Assembly (NCBI GenBank): GCA_009363875.1
Contig: CM018691.1
Location: 44,079,399-44,143,398, forward strand
Origin: Mikania micrantha
Lineage: Eukaryota > Streptophyta > Magnoliopsida > Asterales > Asteraceae
DNA: 64,000 bases
Reading direction: 5' to 3'
Shown here: piece after piece, positions 22,883 to 34,142 of the stretch
Numbering within the stretch: the stretch's first letter is position 1
How the letters are laid out: every line of letters begins with the position of its first letter
The notes under the pieces: generated by a model
The model's input: the letters and a program-made list of their open reading frames with translations, nothing else
Told to the model about the DNA's origin: nothing
Databases searched by the model: none
Program-made: the position numbers and the translations under genes

Positions 22883-23241
22883 GTGTTTCTTCCTGGAGCC
22901 CTACGCAGAATCTGATCACTTGGGACTACAAATCCTAGCTTCAGAACAATGCATTCATGCTCAGTAAACAACATGTCGTGCTTTTGATCACACACCTGCG
23001 ATACACTCAGTAAATTGTAATTTCGTTTCTTTACAAAACGCACATTCTCAAAGCTTACCTTGCCATTTGTGATTGTGCCCCTACCTGTAATGTAATCTCC
23101 TACTGGATCACTTCCAAATGCAACAGACCCTCCAAAGAATGGTTCATATTTGTGCAGGTGAGTCTTGTTGACTGTGATGTGTCTGGAACAACCACTGTCA
23201 ACAATCCACAAGTTGTTCTTTGATTCCTGCTGTCCCTGCAC
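22870..23241 (-). pseudogene. Copia protease
   Basis: The WIVDSGCSRHIT motif is the aspartic protease active site of Copia elements. GRGTITNGKVSFENVRFVK and a NLLSVSQ motif follow in the normal order. A small indel near 22890 throws the frame into a different reading from integrase. A TAA near 23254 separates it from the Gag segment. Confidence 0.88.
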
Positions 23242-23256
23242 ATGACCAAAAGTGAA

Positions 23257-24721
23257 TTAGTTCCTGATGGGAACCCAAGCCCATGTGGTCTTGGGTTTTC
23301 CATTGACATCATTATAGACAACTTTCTTTGACATCATCCTTTGTGGAACAAATGATGAGTTTATTGCTGATGGGATAGGTGGTTGAACAGTTGGTTCAGC
23401 TATTTCCTTCCTTTTCCATATCTGCTTGACTTTTGAGGTTATCAGAAGAGCTTGCTTCTTATGACAGCCATCGGAAGCACCTTTAGCCTTTCCTTCCGAT
23501 GACTTGGTTTTTGCTGGTAAGTGGGGTTTTTCTTCTGATGTTCTTCTTCCGAAAGGATAAAATTTCTTGGGTTTGTAGGAAGCCTTCTTTGCATGTGCTT
23601 CCGATGCTTTCTTTTCTTCGGAAGCCTTCTTGTTTTGTTTCTTCCGATTGTCAGAAGTATTTGCTTCTGATACTTTCTTGACTGAGTTTCTTCCTTGTTC
23701 TTCCGAAGAAACAGAAGACTTGCTCCATCTCTTCTTTCTTCTTCTACCTTGTGTTTTAGAAAACATTCTGCTTCTTGGATTATGGAAGCAATCCGCAGCA
23801 AAGTGATTCTTCTCACCACACATCAGACACACAGTCTGATTGTTTAGAGATTGTTGATGTTGTTCCTTGTTGAAGAAGGTTGAGCTTTGGTTCACAAAGA
23901 TTGATTATTTGGATGTTCCAACAGGCTTGTTGGCTGGCTGGGTGATTTACCTGTATCCCTGAAAAACTGGCTTTTCTCTCCTTTGATCTACCCCTTTTGG
24001 ACTTGTCAGATGGACAAGTAACATAGTCATCTGAGGAGGTACTCGCAGTTTGTATGTTCTTAGCTTTGACAAAAACTGATGAATGTTTCTTAGTTTTCTT
24101 ATTTCTTTTCTTAATTTTCAAAACTGGTTTTTCTGTTTCTAAGTTAATGGGAATATCATCCTCATATGAGCATGTTGAGTTACTTGGGTTCAGATCAGAG
24201 AGATCATCATTTTGAGTCACTTTGTGTATGTCCAACTCATCATCATACACAAGGTTAGTTATTGGTTTACACCTAATCTCTACCATAGGAGTATAGGCAG
24301 ATGGAGGCTCAACCTTGTTATAACCCAACCCAGCCCCTCTTTTCTTTACTAACTCAGCTGTATCACTCATTCTGAAAAGTTTTTCATACTTTTCACCTTG
24401 GCTTAAAAATTTGTCTCTGTAAGACTTAGCCAGTACAAGTTCTGTCTTGGCAGTGGTTAAACTTTCCAAAAGATTGTTAATTTGACACTGTTTGTTAGTG
24501 TCTTCATATTTTAAACTAGAAATGGTCTTTTCCATTTCCTCAATCTTTTCTTTATAATTTTTTTCATATTCAAAGAAATTTGCCTTGACAACTTGTAAAG
24601 ACTCGAGCTCATTACAGAGTTGAGAGTTTATCCTTTTATAAACATTTAAATTTTCTAAACATTCAGGTGTGCACATATCATCAGTTACCTTGAATGAAGA
24701 AGTTGAATCATTTTCCATCAA
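23257..24721 (-). pseudogene. Copia Gag C-terminal extension: coiled coil, second zinc knuckle, basic tail
   Basis: The segment at 23813-24721 is Lys/Glu/Leu-rich with heptad-like spacing (IEEMEKTISSLKY region), so a long coiled coil. A frameshift near 23815-23895 leads into 23257-23895, which holds a CLMCGEKNHFAADC zinc knuckle and a long Lys/Ser-rich basic stretch. An extended Gag with a coiled coil between zinc knuckle and protease is typical of Sireviruses. Confidence 0.82.
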
Positions 24722-24778
24722 AGCACTGTTAGAGATGGAAGCATCCTCATCTTGGAAGCTCCAATCTGCAAAATCTTG

Positions 24779-25932
24779 TTATGTAACATTTGCACTGTTT
24801 GATGATCTTGATGGTCTTTGATGTGGTTGCCCAAAAGTTGATGGCTGAGTGCTTGAGGATTTGCACTCTCGGGCAAAATGCCCTAGTTGTTGACAGTTGA
24901 AGCATTTGAGCTTAAACTTGTCAAGCCCAAACCCAGTTTTCATGTTGTGCTTTTTGAACTGTCTGCCAGTTCTTTGATAGAACTTCTTTACTCTATAGGA
25001 GATCATGGCCATCTGGTAGTTGATGTCCATCTCCTCAAGGTCATCTGCAGGAATGCCATCTAAGTCTTCCTGGCACAATTGAAAGTAATTGGTTTCCTCG
25101 ACCATAAAAGCTCCTTGCCCAGAGGTCAGTAGTGGAGCTGGGTTAGAGAATGAGTTTGAGTGTGTATTTGATAGGGTTGGGGTTTCAGGGAAGGTGACAA
25201 TGGGTGTGGAGGTAGGGTGGTATATGGGTTGATAAGTCTGGTAAGGAGGATTGTTGATGGGTGCATAAAGAGCTGCTGAACCAGAAGATATATGAAAGGG
25301 TTTAGATTCCTGTGCATCTATTTCCATCTGGTAAGCATTGAGTATACCAAACAGTTCTCCAAGCTTCAGAGTTCTTAGATTTTCTGTTCTTCGAATGGCA
25401 ACAGAATATATGTTCCACGCTTGTTGAATTGATCTAAGAAACTTTCTAATCACATCTTGGTTCTCCATCTTGACACCTGCAGCTACTAACTCATCAACCA
25501 ACTGAACATACCTGAGATATTGAAAAGTCATCTTCTTAGTCCTTCTTATTTTCTTTGATATCTTCAGATCCCTCATACATCTGCTGTAGAGAGTTCCACA
25601 GCTCTTGTGCAGATTTGCATTTCTTGAATGCATGTATCATTGAGTTGGGAATAGCCATCTGGATGAGCCACAAAGCCTTCGAGTCCACCTCCATTCTCTT
25701 GTAATCTTCATCTGAATAAAGAGCTGGGTCTTTTGGCACAGGTGTTCCACCGGTGCCAGCAACAGGAACAATTGGGATGAAAGGCCCTTCAAGAACTGAC
25801 TTCCAAAGCTTGAAGTCTTGATTCCTAATGAAACCTTCCATCCTGACCTTCCATGTGTCATAGTCATCGGGAGTAAACATTGGTGGCTTGTTGAGAGTAC
25901 CATTCTCTGTATCATGTTTGTTTAGAGTAGCC
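24779..25932 (-). pseudogene. Copia Gag N-terminal part
   Basis: ATG 25932 starts a Gag with the MFTPDDYDTWKVRMEGFI motif and WNSLQQMYEGSEDI, which is the UBN2/Copia gag domain. The frame changes near 25540, where several residues also seem to be missing, and continues with YLRYVQLVDELVAAG. A CFNCQQLGHFAREC zinc knuckle lies near 24900. A TAA at 24779-24781 ends the segment. Confidence 0.87.
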
Positions 25933-26036
25933 ATTTGAAAAAACACAGAGGATATGAGTTTTGAAGTAATGAGATTTTAGAAGAAATAGAACTGGTGACT
26001 TAAGGATGATTAATCACTTAAGTTCAAGAGCCAAAG

Positions 26037-26046
26037 TCTGATACCA
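26037..26046 (-). other. Primer-binding site of the Copia element
   Basis: On the minus strand TGGTATCAGA lies 2 bp inside the LTR at 26049. It matches initiator tRNA-Met. It proves that the right-hand LTR is the 5' LTR and that the element reads leftward. Confidence 0.92.
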
Positions 26047-26048
26047 CT

Positions 26049-26907
26049 TGTTGGATCGGGTTGTTAACTTCTAACAACACTTCACAAGTATTTCTATCTA
26101 TCAATCTAACAGATGCGGAATCTCTGTTAGAAGCATCTCTCAAACACTCAAGGTAATCAAATAATCTTCGAACACAAGTAAGAACACAAGAATAAATTTC
26201 AAGCTCAAAGATATATTTCTCTCAAAGTGTTATGAGGTTTACAGCAAGCAAGCACACTTAATACAAGATACAATGAGAGTTTATATAGCTAAGGCTACAA
26301 CCGTATTCTCGTAGGAATACCTGTTGGGTATACTAGAAAAACAAACAAAAGAAAGCTTATTCTAGTATCTAAAGTGTCTTAGCATGCTAAGACACTCAAT
26401 TACAATGATTACTTTTATAGACATTGACTTTAACAAAAAACTAGCTAAATACAAAAGGCATTTAATGTCTTGATCTTCAAAGGCTTCGGGCAATCTTTTG
26501 CATTTAATGCTAAGGAAGGGAAGTAAGGTGTTGTGTCTGACTCAAGGTATGTTATCTTTGTTTTGGTCACACCAACATGTCTGTTGTCAGCACCTTTTGT
26601 ACCATAAAAGGAAATCAACTACAGTCTTTGTCAGAGAATTATCCTCAGAAATCTTTGTCTAAGAGAGATACTGAGGAGTGTCTTCGGAAGCTTTTATTCT
26701 TCATAAGCTTCAAGTATTTGCAAGTTCTGAAGCTTTAATTCTTCTAAGTACTGATCTTCCGAAGCAGTTGTCTTGTATAGCCTTCAGTAGGAGTGATTTA
26801 TTCTTCGGAAGAAATGTTGCTTCCGAAGAGTGACGCCTTCCTTTTGAAGGCTGTTAGTCTTTGTAGTATGCAGTACTTAGTCAAGAGAGAAGTTTGGTGA
26901 GCATCAG
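26049..26907 (-). repeat. 5' LTR of the Copia element (outer end truncated)
   Basis: The LTR is about 859 bp and matches the solo LTR at 2842-3636 along its length, with an extra ~83 bp (about 26247-26330). Homology stops at GAGCATCAG (26907), so the outermost ~18 bp are lost and no TSD can be read. Palindromes of the CTTCGGAAG type cluster at 26680-26835. Confidence 0.92.
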
Positions 26908-27700
26908 AGAGTATCTAGGAAGCTGAGTAAGGTCAATCTGAAAAAACACCATTCTTCTCGCAGTTCAACATTGCATTTCGCATACAATTATTTCAACCAA
27001 TTCCTCGGCAAATTCACAGACAAATCCATTAATAAATCTCAATCAATGCCAAGAAAATGCCTCATCACTAACCCCTCTAGATTCCATAATTAATACCCTT
27101 CATTGGTAACTTCTTATACATCTTCATCCTAAATTGAAATCAGGTTTTTGGGGGTAACAAAATGGAAAAGAAACACAGGTTTTTCTCCTTGTCAGTGAAG
27201 GGGCTTCTCCATCTTAAGCCAAGGCACGTGCAAAACATTGCGTCAAGGGTCAGAATATGCTGGAGTTTGAATGGGGAAACGTTGGCGTCGTTGATTGAGG
27301 GACCTGATCCGGTAGTTTTAGAGATGGCGTCTTCTATGGCGTACAAACAGAGATATGGACCAAGGCATTTAAGGCAAAATGCTTGATGAAGGTACAAATG
27401 AAGGCATTGGAGCATTTTGGGCAAAATAGTACAACAATCAATGCAGGTTGTGCAAGTTCATCATTTCACATGGAGGTAGTACCATCAGAACTACACATAG
27501 GGGAAGGCAATTGGGTAAAAGACTATTTTGCCCTTACATGGGGTCCACGTGAGGGGATTTAACATTAAAAATTGACGGGTTTGGGGTAAAAAACATGACT
27601 TGTAATGTTTTTTAAATATAAGTATGTTTTTTTTTATATTTATAATGCTAAAGGAGATCCACTGAAAAATGATATAAACACAGGTGGAAAATTGTAATTT
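26908..27700. other. Unassigned region with a small ORF
   Basis: The only possible coding stretch is a plus-strand 74-codon ORF (27162-27386) starting MEKKHRFFSLSVKG. I do not recognise it, and nothing around it supports a gene. From 27520 on the sequence has blocks such as GGGTAAAAGACTATTTTGCC and a poly(T)-rich part, as in decayed DNA transposons. Confidence 0.35.
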
Positions 27701-27739
27701 ACTCTATTTTTAAGGGTTGTGTTAATCTCACACCCATTT

Positions 27740-28190
27740 ATATATTTTCACACCGCTTATGCGTGTCGTACAGTATGCTACACCACGTATAGGTATCTAT
27801 ACGTGACGTAGAGAACTCTACGCCACATACAACAACATGCAACACTAACATTCTAGACAATGATTTGGTGTTCTACGCCACGTAGAGCACTCTACGCCAT
27901 GTATAGAACCTCGTTTAACAAGTATTGACATCTCTGCACAATGATAGGATGTTGTACGCCAAGTAGAGCACTGTACGTGGCGTATGAAGGACAATTATAT
28001 GAACAGAGCAGTCTGCAAACTGACATGCTGAAAAAGTTGTACACCACGTAGGGACCTATATGTAGCGTATGCAGGAAAATAATTGTCTTTAAAGTATAGT
28101 GAGTGTACAAAAAATGGTCATATACGACACGTATACCAAATTTCAAATTGAAATCTCGTACATCCTACGGAACGACGTAAGATTCCCTAA
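27740..28190 (+). repeat. Array of CTACGCCACGTA-type palindromic repeats upstream of the MULE
   Basis: At least eight variants of TACGCCACGTAGAG or its complement lie here, in both directions. Examples are at about 27790-27830, 27870-27900, 27955-27985, 28040-28065 and 28125. They lie 100-550 bp upstream of the MULE start codon. Subterminal repeats recognised by the transposase would fit, but that is an inference. Confidence 0.6.
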
Positions 28191-28288
28191 ATTTTATATA
28201 TAACGAACGAACGTTTTGAATTCATTCGTGTTTTTCTTCATCTGCATTTTCTATTTGTTTTCATTCGGTTGTTTATCGTATTCACATA

Positions 28289-29218
28289 ATGTCATTTTGA
28301 GACGTTAACTTCTTCTTTGGAAACGAGAAGATAGAGCATGATTCTGCCGTTCAGTCTTATTATGGTGAGAGAAGACTGCAAGGGCCTCCTGATTTAAACA
28401 AGGAACCCAACTTTCAATCTTACAATGTGAATAAAATTCCCGATTTAAATGAGGATCCTTGCGTTGAATCTTTCTACAATTACGAAAATCACCATGAATT
28501 TGGATTGGAGAGTCAGCCTCCATACAGGCATGAAAGTTTGCGTGAAGAAAATGATGAAGTTTCAGAACCACAACATAGCGGTCATGATTATTTCGACGGA
28601 AGTCATCATGCTAAAGTGTTGTGGGATACCAATCAGGCATAATTAAGATTGAGTTTAATGTTTTTAACAATATATAACTTTAAGCCGTGTTATTGTTTCA
28701 GGAATTTATGTCTCATGATGAGCTGGTTGCTTGGGTGAAAAGTAGAGCGCTTGACTACTATTATATTGTAGTCACTGCTCAATCTAAAAAGAAAGAAGAC
28801 GTTGTAAAAAAGGTATTGCTTGTTTTTCATCAAAGTGACGAACACAAGAGCATAACGACATGTAGATGCTCCGGCAGCAAGAAAATTGGTTGTCCGTTTA
28901 AACTGGTTGGTGTTTACAAAGAAAAGCGTCTTGTTTGGCAGTTAGAGGACTAAAATGACGAGCAAAGTCATGAGGCTGCTCAACATCTAGAGGGACATCT
29001 ATTTGTAAGAAGGTTGTCTCAGGACGAACATAAGATGGTGGGACAGTTAACAGAAGAATATATGGATCCGCGCAACATACTTTCAAGTATAAGAAGCAAA
29101 AACCTGATAATGTTTCTGTCATCAGGGATATATACAACACCAAACAAAAAAAATGAAAAGAAAGCAGGTACTACTCTGATGTAGGTTCTGGAAAACATAC
29201 TACATTCTAAGGGCTATG
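28289..29218 (+). pseudogene. MULE transposase, N-terminal part (before Gypsy 2)
   Basis: ATG 28289 begins a Mutator-like transposase gene, with a TGA as its fourth codon. Exon 1 (to about 28638) is acidic with DLNEDP-like repeats. A short intron ends in TTTCAG at about 28701. Exon 2 starts EFMSHDELVAWVKSRALDYYY and contains the C-R-C/GCPFKL zinc-like cluster of MULE/FAR1-type N-terminal domains. TAA at 28951 and a frameshift near 29100 break it. The frame reads into Gypsy 2 at 29219 and resumes at 43544. Confidence 0.82.
29214..29218. repeat. Left TSD of Gypsy 2 (CTATG)
   Basis: CTATG directly precedes the 5' LTR and recurs after the 3' LTR at 43539-43543. Removing the insertion and one copy makes the MULE frame read straight through. 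Confidence 0.97.
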
Positions 29219-30000
29219 TGTAACAGCAAGTGCCAGATCGTCCGGCAAGTCCGTACGGTATGTGTACTTTTACTGTATTCTATGTGTGCATACGTAAGTC
29301 TAAACAGTACTTGTATTAACAGAATCCTAAATACAAGAAAACGTTGTACGTATTTTCGTATAAACCTAAATACATTAAGTACAACGTACATTTGAAACAT
29401 TAGTTGTGTTTATTAAGTGAAAACTTAATTACAGTTAACACAACAAAACATGAGAAACAACGGAAATCAAACAACAGTCAGAAACATATCGGTTGCGATC
29501 TGATGTCCACAGATGACAGGAATCAGATGACCGACAAGTCAGTACAAAATCAGTGTGAAATCACGATGTATAGTTGAGTCCGACAGTGAGGAAACACAAT
29601 TAAAGCATAATGCAGTGTTATTTCAGAATGACGAACTGACAGTGTGTTTGCGTGAGTGACGATTCACACAAACATATCTGTGAGTTTAGAATTCTAAAAT
29701 AATGACTGAAAAGTAGAAAACAAAAGTCAGAAAGCAAAACCATCGTCGTATTCGTTCGGGTGACGATTCGAACGAATTACGTGCGAAGGTTACGCGATCT
29801 GACGAAACGACAACGAAAACACGTCACGAACGAAAATAATTTAATAAAATTAAATAAATAACATTTTACAATTTTGAAACTCATCAAAATAATTAAAATA
29901 AATCCTTTTATTTAAAACCATTTAAATTACGCGTAATTTTCCGGTTACGCGACAAATTTACGAACCGAACAACAAAAACGAACCCGAACACTCTCGGGGG

Positions 30001-30014
30001 TATAAAAACCCTAA
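30001..30014 (+). promoter_or_regulatory. TATA box fused to a telo-box in the Gypsy 2 LTR
   Basis: TATAAAAACCCTAAA combines a good TATA box with AAACCCTAA, the plant telo-box. A CT-rich stretch starting near 30027 fits a plant transcription start and leader. The same sequence is at 39572 in the 3' LTR. A second AT box, TATATATAAG, lies near 33391, so the real start could be there instead. Confidence 0.6.
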
Positions 30015-30389
30015 AATGAGGGTTTTCCTTCATTCTTCTTCTTCCCATCCTCTCTCTAACCATTATTTCCGGCCACCACAACACACCACCAAGCACCACC
30101 TTCTCTCATCCATATCTCTCTCGTTTCTTACCCGATTTGAGTGATTCTTTCGCCCACGCGTAGCCCTCGACATCCTCTACATGAAAGTACAACAGATCTA
30201 AAGCCAAACCCACTGAAAAACGAGGTATGAGGCTGCAAAGTGTTACGATTTTAGGGTTTTTACAACCCTTGGTCGGCCACCACGTTCAACCGGTTTAAAA
30301 ACTCGTTTAGATGGAACAAACCACCGTGAAAACCCCTCCTAACCTACACCATACTCGAACCACCACGATGGGAAGACCCTAGATTGACC

Positions 30390-30660
30390 ATGCTACGGCC
30401 GAATCACCACTTTCAGAAGGTCGAATGACCGGCCGAATGGCCAAGGGCCGCATGGCCTATTCGACCAAGGCCCTTCTCATTCGGAACCTTCTCATTCGGA
30501 ACCTTCTCATTCGGAACCTTCTCATTCGGAACAGTAGCCTCTCATTCGCAGAAATCAACTCAGAATGAGGTTCATTCGACATCTATCTCATTCGACTGCC
30601 AACTCCATTCGACCACAGCCATCACATTCGCAGCCATCCTCATTCGACAACCACTCAACT
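30390..30660 (+). repeat. CATTCG repeats, with four tandem 15-bp units
   Basis: Four copies of the 15-mer CCTTCTCATTCGGAA lie at about 30472-30532. About twenty looser CATTCGA/CATTCGG words fill the rest. The array is identical in the 3' LTR at 39961-40231. Confidence 0.85.
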
Positions 30661-30799
30661 TTATCCATCTTCAGTCTTGAATTGATTCAGCCAGCACCTT
30701 TTCTTTTTGAGTATTTTCAGTGGTTCTTTACCCCCATGTAATCACCATGAAAGTCACGCATTCAAGGAGGCTGGGTTAACCAACAAACCCTAGAGTTGA

Positions 30800-31885
30800 A
30801 AATCACTTAGACCCAACAAGAACCAACAGGGCCCAGACACAATCTGATTCGGCCCAATGTGGCCTAAAATTATTATGGTGGCCCAATTAAGCAGTTTTGG
30901 CCCAATAACATGTTATTCAGTCCATTAGCTCATTCGAGGCCCAAATACATACAACCAGGCCCAACATTGTTTTATTATTTAAACCAACAGTGACTTGTTG
31001 TGTAATTCAACAGTGACCAGCAACTAAACCACACAATTAGGGCAGCCCATTTCCACTGTTGTGGTCCAGGATAATGGATTTGGCTCAAGTTCAGGCCCAT
31101 TCCAGTTAGCCTAGTTCACACCCATAATTGATTAAGTCACTAGTAGGCCACCTCACCTTCTACAGGCCCAACAACCCCATAACTTGGCCCAATACAGACC
31201 CAAGCTCTATTTCAGTTCAACTTGACCCAAAATGAACTATTTTGATCATAAAACCTGTTTGGAATGAAGTTGGCCCATAGAATTAACTCACACAAGCCCA
31301 AATGGCCCACATTTCCCTTGAATTGGGCCCACAATAGTTTCGGCTCAATTGATCCAGGCCCATGTTGGCCCAACAATTATTGTGCTCAGGGCCTGAGAGA
31401 AATCCCTTGGGGCCCATCTAGTTTGGCCTATGGCCCACAAAATGTGATTCAAGGCCACCATTTTGGGCCAAAAGCTCAAATTCAAGGCCCACAATGTTTT
31501 CAGCCATTCTAATCCAGGCCCAACTTGGCCCATGAGTTCCTTTAGCAAAGGCCCGAGACAAAACCCAAGGGGCCCATCAAAGTCTACTCGAGGCCCACAG
31601 AAAACTGATTTGAGGCCCACTTGGAGGCCTTTGTCCTTCCTTTTGGAGCCAATTTGTCATTTCTTTAGCCAACAACCCAATTCTGGTCCAAAATCAATTC
31701 CAACAGTCTTGTATGACTCTAGGCCCAACAAAAATAGCCAAGGCCCACCTTGGGCCCAATTGATTCCTTGGAGGCCCAAACCAAGGCCCAAAAGGCCACT
31801 TAAACATTGGTTTTGTAACTTTTGGCAAGGCCTTCATGATTCAACACCTACTATCCTTGGCCCAACCTAAAATGTTGGCCCACAT
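30800..31885 (+). repeat. Dense GGCCCA (site II-like) array in the 5' LTR of Gypsy 2
   Basis: I count about 29 copies of GGCCCA (TGGGCC on the other strand) in 1.1 kb. About 0.3 would be expected by chance. Nearly all have one orientation and irregular spacing of 20-60 bp. TGGGCC/T is the site II element bound by plant TCP factors. The array also creates long Gly/Pro-rich ORFs on both strands, which I regard as by-products. Confidence 0.85.
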
Positions 31886-32610
31886 GACTAAAGAACTATT
31901 GTAACACTTTAACTCAACACTAACAAGTATGATAACTAGGGGATTACTACTAAAACGGCAATTTTTGCAACGAGGTCTTATAACTTATAACATGATCTCA
32001 TGAAGCTACAAATGGACTTTGATACAAGTTGTTAATACAAGAATAAATCAAAGAAAGTCTACGGATTACAATAATCAATAACAATTAAAGATGGGCCAAC
32101 AGAGACCGAAGACTTTAAGTGTTGGCCAAAGCTTATGGCTAACACGTACATACATCTAAAATCCCTATAAATCATACTAATAAGTTATGAACATCGTGAA
32201 ATCAATACAGGATCGTGAAAATACACTCAAGTACAATCAAGAGCGCGTACATTCTTGTTAAGCTAAGTCAAACACAACAACTACAAGGTGAGTTCATATG
32301 CCCCTTTTACTTTAAATCTTTACTGATTTTAACTCTCGGGGCTGAGAAACATGTTTGCTTTTATTTATTTAAAAGTTTGTTTAACATGTTATTATACTTT
32401 GATTTGATAATATTAAATTGTTTATTATCGTTTATCATTGTATGCATGCTTGTATGATTATGAGATAACAGGGAAACTCATATGATTATGTTAAGATAAT
32501 TTTCTTAATTATCATTACATTATAATAACTTGGTTATAAGATTGTAACTTATAACACTTAGTTATTTCCACATGATCAAATACTTAAACAATTTACACTT
32601 AATTGTATAA

Positions 32611-32990
32611 CGAGAACATTCCCACACGGATACTTTGGGAAAACATGGATTCAGTAAATGACGATTCTTATCATTTACAGTAAATGACGATCATGATAAC
32701 GTAACTTCATGGGATTCTTGTCATTTACACATATTTAACATAACGTAATAAGACAAGTTCTTATTCGACCTTGTTAAACACACGAGACATTCCCTCATGG
32801 ATACTTTGGGAAACACATGGATTCAGTAAATGACGATTCTTATCATTTACAGTAAATGACGATCATGATAACGTAACTTCATGGGATTCTTGTCATTTAC
32901 ACTCGATTATCATAACGTAATAAGACAAGTTCTTATTCGACTTTGTTAATCACATGATTCAATCCCACACGGAAACTTTGGGATCACACG
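32611..32990 (+). repeat. ~172-bp tandem repeat (2.3 copies) with internal hairpins
   Basis: Units start at about 32611, 32783 and 32956. Each holds GTAAATGACGATTCTTATCATTTAC, split here as GTAAATGA and its inverted partner TCATTTAC, and a second such pair about 60 bp later. The same array lies in the 3' LTR at 42182-42561. Confidence 0.85.
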
Positions 32991-33970
32991 GCGGGATAGG
33001 AGAGAATGAAATGCATTTTAATCTGATTACGTGAGGATTTAAAATGGATTTCATTCGGATTCTATACGCTACATTTGGAGACATATGATGAACAGTTAAC
33101 TAATACTTTTAATTAAATTAAAAGTGTAACATAAAAGTTAACCTCACAAGCAATAGAATAATATAAGGATTCAGATTAAATAATCTAAATTCCTTAATTT
33201 GATGAGGGTTTATCAATACTTCGGTTTGATGACTAAACCCCTCTTACTATATTATTATTCTAAATATGATGACGTAACGGACAATTCAGATAGTTGGGAA
33301 GTGGATATCTTTAGTTGTATCGCAAGTGGTGTGGAGTTTGGTTAAGTATGTGGTGGGATAGCGTCTGGGCTTGACCCTTTCGTGATTCCCTATATATAAG
33401 CATACTTAGCTAGGCGATATACTACTTGTACATATAACTAAGGAGAGGCCACTGGGTGGAACAGATGAACAAATATACAAGCAACAGATATAACAGTTAA
33501 TACATTGTGAATGTGTGCATGATCAGTTCAATGGTTTTCAATTGACTTACTTATGAACTCACCAACCTAGTGTTGACTTTGTTTAAATTACATGTTTTCT
33601 CAGGTGACGGACAGGTGTAGACACTATATGCAAATGATAAGCTAGTGGACTCATAGAAGACCTAGCTTTCTTTTGATTGCATACATTTTGATATGACAGA
33701 ACACTGAATCACTTTTGTATATCTTGTACAGATCAAGATATAAACTCATTGATTCTTTTTGAGTAGATTTACTTAGTTAAATTATGAAGTACAATGTAAT
33801 TTAACTTTGTAATTCTATTTCATGTCATGATTAGCATTTCTCATTTATATCTCATGTGCTATGTAAACAATCTGATCATTTGATTATCAACACAATGATA
33901 TCGCGCCCCGGGAACATTCCGCCCGACGGGAAAACACGATCAGTTCCCGCCGGCCCGGGGTGTGACAGAT

Positions 33971-33983
33971 TGGTATCAGAGCC
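33971..33983 (+). other. Primer-binding site of Gypsy 2
   Basis: TGGTATCAGAGCC lies 3 bp after the 5' LTR and matches initiator tRNA-Met. Confidence 0.95.
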
Positions 33984-34142
33984 ATGGTTATAGAGAAATA
34001 TAGGTCATATTACTTAAACGGTTTGGCCTAGACTATAACCTAGGGACCCTCATGTAGAGTTCTTATAATATAGGATTCTATTTGCATATGTCTTCTGCTT
34101 CTGATCACTGCACTAACCGATTTTCTTTCGGTTATGATCAGA

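Larger units (their letters stand above)
29219..33967 (+). repeat. 5' LTR of Gypsy 2
   Basis: The LTR runs from TGTAACAGCAAG to TGTGACA, 4749 bp. It contains a TATA box with telo-box (30001), CATTCG repeats (30390-30660), a GGCCCA-rich block (30800-31885), a 172-bp repeat (32611-32990), a TATATATAAG box (33391) and the GC-rich LTR end (33900-33967). Confidence 0.97.

Noticed and set aside
27162..27386. Possible small host gene
   Set aside because: I recognise no domain and see no splice sites or UTR signals that would support it.
31264..31870. ORFs of 82-135 codons on both strands in the Gypsy 2 LTR
   Set aside because: They arise from the GGCCCA array, have no start context, and occur on both strands at once.
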